Source of the DNA: Macrosoma leucophasiata
Taxonomy: Eukaryota; Arthropoda; Insecta; Lepidoptera; Hedylidae
DNA: 64,000 nt
Assembly: GCA_036365455.1 (NCBI GenBank)
Contig: JAWQUS010000026.1
Location: forward strand, 14,216,001-14,280,000
Direction: 5' to 3'
In this document: in pieces, positions 56,316-64,000 of the stretch
Layout of the letters: every line of letters begins with the position of its first letter
How positions within the stretch are numbered: the stretch's first letter is position 1
Program-made: the position numbers and the translations under genes
The notes under the pieces: model-generated
What the model was told of the DNA's origin: nothing
Databases searched by the model: none
The model's input: the letters and a program-made list of their open reading frames with translations, nothing else

Positions 56316-56830
56316 CAACACACAGTACGCAGCAAGAAATATTGTACATCGAGCCTACGAAAGAGACAATCGGCTAGTTTCGACTTCGTAGAGCGTTATC
56401 TCTGCTGCACACTGTCTACGTAAGCACTGATAGTGCGGCATTGATCAAAACATGATCAAGGTCGACAAACGTCACATTTAACTGGTGGTAGAGCTCCAGT
56501 GACGGAGCTTGCGGGCGTAGGTAATAATAGTGTTCAGCACTATCGGGTTCCGGTCAGGTGGTAATGTAATAAACGGCCCTGTAATGTAATATCCGGCACA
56601 GAGGCATAACACCTTAGGCCTTAGGAGTGGTAACGCATCTGCATTTCGACCTTATCTTAGTGTGGGTGTCTATAGGCTGCAGTCATCACTCAACATCAAT
56701 GTAAACTGCATGCTTGTTTGCAACTTCCATTACATTAAAAAAAAACAGGTAAGCTGCTAAAGAGATATCGCTCTACAGACCCGTATTAAGCCGAAGTCTC
56801 TTCCTATGGTCGATATGCAATTTTTGTTGT
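56316..56830. mobile_element. Family F inverted-repeat element with nested family A
   Basis: The left part (56316-56480: CAGTACGCAGCAAGAAATAT, AAAGAGACAATCGGCTAG) and right part (56750-56830) are imperfect inverted copies. A family A copy lies between. A sister copy is at 62250-62945. Confidence 0.6.
56483..56745 (+). repeat. Family A retroposon copy with poly(A)
   Basis: It runs from TGGTGGTAGAGCTCCAGTGA to CCATTACATTAAAAAAAAAC and has a small internal duplication of GTAATGTAAT. Confidence 0.85.
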
Positions 56831-57164
56831 TGGATATTGTTACTACATATTTCTTATAATTATGGTGGCATATTCACCATACATCGGACCGGGATGCTGA
56901 GGTATTTAGTGACTCAAAAATGTATAACATCCACCAGGAAAGCCAGGACAGTTCGGCGAGCACCGTTAAAGTTAGAAGTGCCATTTAAGTTGAAAAATAT
57001 TATTAACGGCAGTATGTTACATCAGACTAGCTGAACAAGTAAATATATTAGTTTAAAAACAAACATTACACATTAATAGTACAATAGTGGGTGAATTTGT
57101 ATACAAAATAGCAGCAAAAATGAATTGTTCCGAGAACAGAGGGGATAATTTCGTTATACATGTA

Positions 57165-57309
57165 CCCCCTTATTCATAAACGTATTTTAGCTAAAGTGCT
57201 CCTAATCTCTCCTTTGCCTTTTTCTATCCTGCACATTTGACAATGCGACTGACAAAGACAGAGCATTCTATAGCTAAAACGTATCTAATATACGTTTATG
57301 AATAAGGGG
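57165..57309. mobile_element. Tc1/mariner-like MITE (145 bp)
   Basis: The ends CCCCTTATTCATAAACGT and inverted ACGTTTATGAATAAGGGG lie between TA dinucleotides (57163-57164, 57310-57311). TAGCTAAA recurs inverted inside. Confidence 0.8.
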
Positions 57310-57352
57310 TAGACAGAGGTAAATACTACCCGTATTTACCTCTGTCTACCCC
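57306..57352. repeat. Perfect 21-bp fold-back at a MITE end
   Basis: Arms 57306-57326 and 57332-57352 are exact inverted copies around TACCC. The left arm starts in the last four bases of the MITE. Confidence 0.95.
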
Positions 57353-57359
57353 GTCGGGA

Positions 57360-59233
57360 AATACAGGCGTAATTTTGACACAATTTCTGATTGTACCAAT
57401 AGAACAAAGTGATATTTAAACGGGCTATCACGAAACCCGTCATTGAATGAATCTTCAATCGATATTTTGTAAAATAGTAATTTCTTTTTGGTCAAAATTG
57501 AAAAAGGAGAACTTTTTACTTACTTTTACGGAATATGTAAATAATTGATGCTTTCCATATTATACAAAATTGTTCAGTTTCTATTTAATCTTTTATGTGT
57601 TTTTGATTATTATTAGTGGTTATTCACTCCAGGTTAGTTTAAAAAAAAATGATGATGTAAAAGTGCTCTCCAGGAGCCTAATTATATGAAATAAATTAAT
57701 AAACTGGATACTGTTCCATATATTTCTGGGCCCAGGTGTTAACACGGTGTACAGTGTTAACCACTAATTTGTAAATCATGTCATTTTCAAATGACTCTAA
57801 AATAATTAATTTGAAATTGGGGCATTTTTTGAATTGCCAGTAATTGAAGTATAAATGATTAGGTAAGTAAAAGTTGGGTTAGATTGCAAATTGTTAACTA
57901 TATTACAAAATGTACTGTGTGATGGGTTAAGCAGTAACAATTTTGCGGGCCCAAAATTACCCATCTCCTTTAAGTCTTTCACAGGTAGTTTTGGATCTTT
58001 TCACATTTCATTATAAATAGCAAGCAACATATTAATTGTAAGAAAGTGCCTAATTTTGTAAAGGAAAAATAAATATGATTTAATTATTGTATCACGCGTA
58101 AGTTTTTCTTAAAGACTCAATAATCAAAAGGATGCCAAGACTCGTTTTAATTAAATTCAATTCATCAATGCTTTTAGTAAATTTTGCTAATGTGTGGCTG
58201 ACAGAGTTCCAAATTATCATGATTCATATTCTCTTTGATAATTATGGCTATATATAATGATTATTTTCTGATATTTATCAGAAGTCTTTTAATTTTGACC
58301 TGTTTATAATAATGTGGTAAAAGAATTTTTTTAAAATTATATACGATTAATGGAAAACCTTTTTTTTTTTAATTGGCCAATAAACTATTTTTGTTTGTTC
58401 TTTTTCTGTTCTGCCCATATCGTATCAGACATTAGCCGAAGAGCAGTTTGAACATTTTGAATCTGTGCTAGAGCGACAAATCGTTCGGCTCGTGTTAAAT
58501 ACATTCCTTATTATCGAGATAATCAGTGATAATTATCACTTCGATTTCGGTGGCAGGATAAAGATAGTATTTTATAAAATGTCACATATAATACTATCAA
58601 CTAAGTATTATTTTATCTTTATTAAAATTTTATTATTACATACACATACGAAATGTGAACAATTTTCTTAAAGAATTGATTTACTATCTTGGAATCCACA
58701 GTTAAATATTTTCCTTAAAATTTTAAATAACTGCTTAAACTTCAATTATATAAAAATTGGATTCAATCAATGACAAAGTTGTAAAATCAATTTAAAAAAT
58801 CAATCGAGTATTATAAAAAATTCAGTACCGTTAACATTTATAACAAAATTTTAGTATAAACAAATTTGTCCGTTATTTTAACTTTTGTGGCCCCACGACC
58901 CAATCCGCTAAGGGACAGTTATGGTCCGTAAAGTCTCCGATAAACATATTGCCACCATTCCATACATATCACAGGCCACTGTCCCTCCGTGTCTATCTAA
59001 TCTACTCAATAAACTTAAATCTACATCGTTCTCAATGGTTTCTATACAAAACACCGCCACAAACGTCCGCACACCACCACTGAATACCATCGCGTGGCTA
59101 ATATTGCCATAAATTTCCTCGAATTTCCACAAAAACTGGCACAAAACTACATAAGTCGGCAAAAACTTCCCGGATTTGGCAGTGACCGGCACTAGGAGTG
59201 GGGGCGCGACCGTCGCTCGGGCCAGTGGAGGCG
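57360..59233. other. AT-rich region downstream of the Posh-like stop codon
   Basis: No protein domain is seen. The right part is expected to be 3' untranslated sequence of the minus-strand Posh-like gene. TTTATT on plus (AATAAA on minus) at 58618-58623, about 610 bases past the stop, is one possible poly(A) signal. Confidence 0.4.
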
Positions 59234-59411
59234 TCAGTCGGGCGGGCAGCTCTGCACGAAGGAGGCGGGGAACAGGCCGGTGCGGCCGGTGCGCTGCAGC
59301 GTGCCCTTGTACCAGCCGTCGCCGCGCTTCTTGCACACCACCACTATGTCGTCCACCTTCAGCTCCAGCTCGTACTCGGAGTTCGGCGGGTACGGGACTA
59401 TGCAGCGGAAT
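59234..59411 (-). CDS. Posh: Posh (SH3RF) last exon: C-terminal SH3 domain
   Basis: The exon follows an acceptor (TTCCAG on minus) and runs to TGA at 59236-59234. It encodes a complete SH3 domain of the Posh fourth-SH3 type: [44 protein letters not shown]. The ALYDY motif is replaced by IVPYPPN, as in Posh proteins, while the WYKG and FPASFV ligand-pocket residues are present. Posh is a RING-finger ubiquitin ligase and scaffold for JNK signalling and trafficking. SH3-4 binds proline-rich partners. The exon starts in phase 2, fitting the upstream exon. Codons are strongly GC-rich, unlike the AT-rich introns. A plus-strand frame overlapping it is a shadow. Confidence 0.9.
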
Positions 59412-59606
59412 CTGGAATTTAACATTGAACATCGTAAAAACTAGTGATCGTTTGATGGTCAAAATTCGAGCGCAATATATGAAAGGTACAAAAAAAAATC
59501 TAATTATTTATTTCAAATTGGTCTACAAGGACACTTTTGCATTATCGGGTTATAAGCTACCTTTATTGTGTTATAAGCTACCTTTTTATGAACTCTATAA
59601 GGAATT

Positions 59607-59700
59607 TTAAAGAAAAAATGGAAAGAGAAATTCGACTTCAGGCGGGACTCGAACCCTGGGATGGCAGCTCAAGCATCTCATGTCATATTCAGCGTCAGCT
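59607..59700 (-). repeat. tRNA-derived SINE fragment in a Posh-like intron
   Basis: Minus-strand reading gives a B-box-like GGTTCGAGTCCCGCC followed by TGAAGTCGAATTTCTCTTTC. This is the same SINE type as at 28237 and 62401. Confidence 0.65.
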
Positions 59701-59854
59701 CGCGAGAAAAATATGACAATTGACTGCAATTGTCATTCGCTGCCGGCGATCTCTCGTGACTCGGTTTAACATACGTGAGATAAATTTGAAAAAAATGTTT
59801 TACCCTCATTGAAGAGAGTAGCTCGCGATAAACTTAAATCAATGTAAAGGCACA

Positions 59855-60142
59855 TTGTTTTTAATGTAATGAAAGTGGCAAGCAAGCATGCAGTTTACAT
59901 TGATGTTAAGTGATGACTGCAGCCTATAGACACCCACACTAAGACCAAGGTCGAAATGCAGATGCGTTACCACTCCTAAGGCCTAAGGTGTTATGCCTCT
60001 GTGCCGGAAATTACAGAGCCATACATTACCACCTGACCGGAACACGATAGTGCTGAACATTACCATTTAGCGGCAACTATATTAGGTAATGCGGTGGTGC
60101 CTACGTCCACGAGCTCCGTCACTGGAGCTCTACCACCAGTAC
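59855..60142 (-). repeat. Family A retroposon copy in a Posh-like intron, full length
   Basis: It runs from a short T-run and GTGGCAAGCAAGCATGCAGT to GAGCTCTACCACCAGTACAA. Its right boundary is only about 17 bp from the 5' splice site of the exon at 60160-60264. Confidence 0.85.
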
Positions 60143-60159
60143 AAAACTAATATACGCAC

Positions 60160-60264
60160 TTTTCCTTGACAGGCTGCGAGTGGTGGCGGTCGCGGCGCGT
60201 GGCCGTCACGTCCAGCGACTGCGACTTGCGGTGCTGCGACTGCCACGGGCCCTCGTTACTCGAC
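60160..60264 (-). CDS. Posh: Posh (SH3RF) penultimate exon
   Basis: This 105-bp exon has an acceptor AATTATAG and donor GTGCGTAT on the minus strand. It encodes SSNEGPWQSQHRKSQSLDVT followed by ATRRDRHHSQPVKEK. The HRKSQSLD block resembles the HKKS-S-LD motif found between SH3-3 and SH3-4 of Posh proteins. Phases match both neighbours: one base (G) completes an Arg codon from upstream, and two bases (AA) pass to the last exon to make Lys. This linker is presumably flexible and a possible phosphorylation region; that is inference. Confidence 0.85.
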
Positions 60265-60269
60265 CTATA

Positions 60270-62240
60270 ATTACCACCCGCCCGTATCAAACATAATCCA
60301 TCTCGGTATGGAGGGTATTTTCTGCAGTGCAAATATTTCTTCTGGGATTGTTATCGATATTAAATCATATTAATGTAAACTGTTTTTTTTTCCTAAAATT
60401 TTTAAATTAATTGTTGACAATTTTTTTTTATTAATAATCTTTTTTCGATATCTTTCCGTCCAATTAATTGTGCAATGTGTTCTTATGTTAAACTCTACTG
60501 CGCGTTCAATTACTTATTTTTATTTTTTCTTAAAAATCAATGCAGATTTTTTTGTTTTGAAACAAGAATACCTAAATATTCGTACTGCAAAAAATCAACA
60601 AGTACCACGAGCAATGGTAAATACATGCAAACCCACACCAATTACACCTCTGAGTCCCATGTAAAACCCCATTAAAAATACAGCGGCCCTATTCCTTTTC
60701 TTCGGACACATTACTCCCACGAATCACAATACGAGGAGTCACTGAGAATCTTCTCTCATGTCAACTAATATATAATATCAGTAATACCTCGACCCGGAGA
60801 TAAAACCCAGAATCAAAAAGTGAATGAGACATATATAGACATTTAAAAAAGGAAAAGGTCTCGGTATGCGTAGCGCGTGAGACCCTAAAATGTTTCGCTT
60901 CTACTCCAAAAATAACATGACCGTATACTAACATTACATGTAGGCGGATCTAGATGCTAATCAGATTTATATTTTTTAAATATCTTATAAATACTAAATT
61001 AAACTTAAGTATAAAAAATATTTAATTATATTCCAAAAATTACAAGATGTAAATTAGATTACGTATTTTGTTATTGACGATACTTATTTTTTAATCACTG
61101 ATATTTTTTTTTATTAACTTATCTATTAAATTGAAACGGGTGATGGACACTAAATTAGTGCACAATTTTTCATGCAGTTTAATTACAAACCGATGGATAT
61201 GAGCAGATCAAGCAGTTTTAAAGCAGTTTTGAAGATGCTGGCATAAAAATAAACTCTACAAAACTTTACAATATACTAATTGTTATAATAGCTTTCATGC
61301 CGCTATGTGTGGTTCAGGCTTTAAGCCTAATAAGAATACTAATACATTATACAAAGTAATTGGTGAGTCGTTTAGTATAACTTGCCTATTTTCAAAGGGT
61401 TATGAATAGGCAAGTCATGTAATCTTTAAAAATTGTGAACACATATTGAGTTCAGACTTTTCCTCTTACCGTTTTCTAAATTAACAATTAATTAGCTAAT
61501 GAAATTAGTCACCAATAGCTTAATAGCAAATATAAACGAGCCTTATTTTCACTGTATGGTGCTTGCTAGCATAATATTGAAAAAATAGTGAAGAGTAGTA
61601 GTAATTTTTTTTTTTAATAATATTTAAATGACGATCGTCTAGCAACACATAAAGGGGCAACCTACTACGGATACTGACATTGTTAAATATTTGTTAAAAA
61701 ATAGGCCATGATTTTAATTCATTTAATAAGTCTGCTTGTAACACAGATTGCTAGACAATTCTCTAATGTGGTTAATCAAAAAATCTTCCAGCAATATGTT
61801 GTTTTTGTGTTGCTAGACGATTATCATCAAAATATTCTATAAAAAAAAACACTTCACAACAATCCAGCAATCCTGAATCCTGGAATTCTAAAAATAATGA
61901 ATACCTTATATCCATTATTTTAAGAATTCCAGGACATTAATTCAAAAAATGAAACTGAAAAAGCCAAGAAACTTAATCAGTTTTGTTCTAGTTAAAGCCT
62001 TTGTTTTTGTATCCCTCTCGTACCGGATATGAGGAAAAAGTATAAACATATTGTCGTTATTACTTTTGAAACTGATATGGAAATGATAGCGATAATTAGA
62101 TTGTTACCATCGATATCATAGTACAAAAAGACAAAAATAAAAGGACAACACCCAGGACAAAACCAATTAGGTCAGGCGGTCAAGCCGTGGAATGCTCAGT
62201 TCGATATTATTACTAGCGGACCACCTCAAATTCGCACGGG
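60270..62240. other. Posh-like intron, AT-rich
   Basis: No exon-like GC-rich coding stretch was seen. AT-rich sequence with small inverted patches (for example TAGCAACACATAAAGG near 61642 against TGTTGCTAGACG near 61808) suggests one further decayed element. Confidence 0.5.
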
Positions 62241-62400
62241 TGCAACCTACATTACAGTGCTCATCGAGCTTAAGAAAGAGACAATCGGCTAAATTCGAGT
62301 TCGTAGAGCGTTATCTCTGCTGGACACTGCCTACGTAAGCACTGATAGTCCGGTATTGGTCAAAATTTGTTCAAAATGGACGACAAACGTCAGAAAGATT

Positions 62401-62833
62401 TTATTTTTAAAGAAAAATGGAAAGAAAAATTTGACTTCAGGCGAGGCTCGAACTCGCGACCTACTGGGAATCTAGTCCAGCCGCTCATCCAATTGAGCTA
62501 CTGAAGCCCTGCCCGATTTGTCAAATCTTTCCTTCACATCTATTGCATTGCTTTATGGTAGCAGCAGCGCCATCTATTACCAACTATGCTAGTTAGGCAA
62601 CCGATATAATAGACTTTTCAGTTTATTGAATATCGTAAAGAAGTCGCTTTTACCCTTAATAATTGTTTTATATTATTTCGCATTAACACATGCTTGTGAA
62701 ATATATTTTATTTTTAAAGAAAAATGGAAAGAAAAAGTTCGAGCCTCGCCTGAAGTCAAATTTTTCTTTCCATTTTTCTTTAAAAATAAAATATATTTCA
62801 CAAGCATGTGTCAATGCGAAATAATATAAAACA
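62401..62833 (-). repeat. tRNA-derived SINE insertion with 12-bp target duplication
   Basis: GTCAGAAAGATT flanks it at 62389-62400 and 62834-62845. On the minus strand (about 62510-62430) is a near-complete tRNA-like head: GGGCTTCAGTAGCTCAATTG, then GGACTAGATTCCCAG and GAGTTCGAGCCTCGCCTGAA. The tail is AATTTTTCTTTCCATTTTTC. The right portion is a 170-bp palindrome built from the same tail. Confidence 0.85.
62664..62833. repeat. Palindrome with 76-bp arms inside the SINE
   Basis: Arms 62664-62739 and 62758-62833 are inverted copies with about two mismatches around an 18-nt centre (tRNA B-box region). The right arm ends exactly at the insertion boundary. Mirror-image small ORFs on both strands result from this. 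Confidence 0.93.
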
Positions 62834-62945
62834 GTCAGAAAGATTGTGTACGAAAGAGATAACGCTCCACACAACCGAAATTATCCGAAGTCTCTCTCCT
62901 AAAATCGATGTGCAATAATATCTTGCTGCGTACTGTACTTAAGAA

Positions 62946-63833
62946 CGCCACAACATCTCAGCTTAGTGAGCGCATATGTCCTTTAGGACAACATAACAAC
63001 TCCATGCAAAATTTGAAAATCCTGGCATTTGTAGTTCTGTATATAATAATATGAAACATTACAACAGTTTTGCAGTTGCAATTGCCATGGTCGTGGCTAC
63101 GGTGGGGCATAGTGGGGCACATGCCCCACCCTGACTCTGATCTGTAAGGATATCTGATCGTTAAATCAAACTTAAAATCATCTAGGTACTAACTACAAAA
63201 CACTATAAAAAATCAATATATCCATGTGAAATTGTTTATAAATTGTATTTCCTACAATTCTGGTGTACAATAAAGAATATTGTATTCTATTCTATAAACC
63301 TTTAAATTTAATGATTAATAAATTGGCATACGCTCAGAACCGAAACGGCTGAAGTCATTTTTGGACGGTAGATTTCGTGGTGTACATACAACCTTTGTAA
63401 AACGCTGATCTTGCGCTCCTGCGTGTGACGCTTCCTACTTTTAATATATCAGTCTAATAAACTCATTCAACGAAACAACTTGTTTCCGTTACATACTAAC
63501 TAACCAAACTAACATACAAACTTTATATATGTACCATACATAGTTTGGTCCTTCGAGCCGGATAGCAATAAAAAAGTGTTTTGGATAATTCGAATTATAT
63601 TACACATACAGATACAGGGTGCTATGAGGTGTGAGTGTAACTTTTTTGTATGAAAAAATTAACTGGGGTAAAACCACGAGTATAGTTTGCTAGTTACATA
63701 TTATTTGAGACTGCTGACCCTTACCCTGAGCCCACGGCTGGCTACGCCCATGGCATTTGCAGTAGAAAACATATTTCAGTGAAAATAAAGCACGTTGTAA
63801 GCACAAGTAAAGCGAGTGTGTAAGTGATCGAAC
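62946..63833. other. Posh-like intron with a LINE tail
   Basis: AATAAAGAATATTGTATTCT at 63269-63288, with its ATTCT microsatellite, is a LINE 3' end in plus sense. CTACGGTGGGGCATAGTGGG at about 63097 begins a C/G-rich scrap. No exon is seen. Confidence 0.5.
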
Positions 63834-64000
63834 CTGTGCATTCGGTGATCGTGAACGCGCTCCTTGTGGCGCGGCGCGGGGGCGGGTGCGGGCGCGGGGG
63901 GCACGGCGGCCGGGGGCAACGCCCGCAGCAGCTGCGAGGGGCACGAGCCCGACCTGCGGGTCCACCGCCCGGTTTCATCGCTTCCGTCTTGGCTACCTTT
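63834..64000 (-). CDS. Posh: Posh (SH3RF) exon, upstream part outside window
   Basis: The minus frame read from the right edge is open: KGSQDGSDETGRWTRRSG, CPSQLLRALPP, an Ala/Pro-rich repeat and PRHKERVHDHRMH. It then meets a donor GTTCGA after CACAG. The split codon (AG plus G of the next exon) makes Arg, and the chain continues SSNEGPW. The frame choice follows from this phase match; the two ORFs starting in other frames here are not real. The region is very GC-rich. It would be the low-complexity linker before SH3-4. The RING and first three SH3 domains lie beyond the window. Confidence 0.75.

Larger units (their letters stand above)
62250..62945. mobile_element. Family F inverted-repeat element split by a SINE
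   Basis: The left part (62250-62400) matches 56348-56480 (AAGAGACAATCGGCTA, TAGAGCGTTATCTCTGCTG). The right part (62846-62945) is its inverted counterpart, ending TTGCTGCGTACTGTACTTAA. The SINE insertion at 62401-62833 interrupts it. Confidence 0.7.

Noticed and set aside
58908..59462. 184-codon minus-strand ORF over the last Posh-like exon
   Set aside because: It reads a different frame from the SH3 domain and crosses the splice acceptor.
59176..59610. 144-codon Ala/Arg-rich plus-strand ORF
   Set aside because: It overlaps the GC-rich Posh-like last exon on the opposite strand and has no domain of its own.
62430..62510. tRNA-like sequence with A and B boxes on the minus strand
   Set aside because: It is followed by a SINE tail, lies inside a target-duplicated insertion and recurs at 28,300 and 28,650, so it is a SINE head and not a tRNA gene.
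62626..62874. Two ORFs on opposite strands with the same peptide core
   Set aside because: This is an artefact of the 76-bp-arm palindrome in the SINE.
63690..63978. Two minus-strand ORFs starting with Met near 63,970
   Set aside because: Both are out of the frame that matches the splice phase of the next Posh-like exon, and they run into intron sequence.

Overview
This is a repeat-rich insect chromosome segment, most likely from a moth or butterfly. The evidence is indirect but consistent: spliced genes, GT/AG introns, an intronless odorant-binding protein with classic six-cysteine spacing, an insect Posh (SH3RF) gene end, and many dispersed retroposons of types common in Lepidoptera. Nothing in the sequence fixes the species.

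Positions 1-17,345 are a stack of nested transposons. From left to right: a long RTE-type LINE ORF (5' end outside the window); a Ty1/copia 3' end with its LTR; a second copia reverse-transcriptase remnant; a Ty3/gypsy-like gag remnant split by a complete DD82E (Sailor-type) IS630/Tc1/mariner transposon with inverted repeats and a TA duplication; and an RTE remnant split by a 10.5-kb LTR retrotransposon with a GTAG target duplication. That LTR element is itself split by a complete PIF/Harbinger transposon with a TAA duplication. Its only long ORF is a gag joined directly to integrase remnants. Removing each insertion rejoins the host sequence at its target duplication, so the order of events can be read directly.

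Positions 17,345-58,900 are mostly intergenic DNA: many copies of a roughly 270-bp poly(A)-tailed retroposon (here 'family A'), tRNA-like SINEs, hAT-, Tc1/mariner- and piggyBac-like MITEs, a decayed hAT transposase, a truncated mariner and two minisatellites. The probable host genes are a secreted odorant-binding protein (23,127-23,690, minus), a PH-domain-like ORF (37,201-37,692, minus) and tRNA-Asp(GTC) (48,344-48,415, plus).

Positions 59,234-64,000 hold the 3' end of a Posh-like gene on the minus strand: three exons with matching splice phases, the last encoding the C-terminal SH3 domain. Its introns are filled with retroposons and MITEs.

A recurring structure is the short near-perfect fold-back hairpin with a small loop (5573-5634, 14553-14580, 15068-15104, 49757-49817, 57306-57352, 62664-62833), several of which interrupt transposon coding or tail sequence. 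The most unusual items are the DD82E element, these fold-backs, the gag-integrase-only LTR element, and the Harbinger element with an apparently intact spliced transposase.
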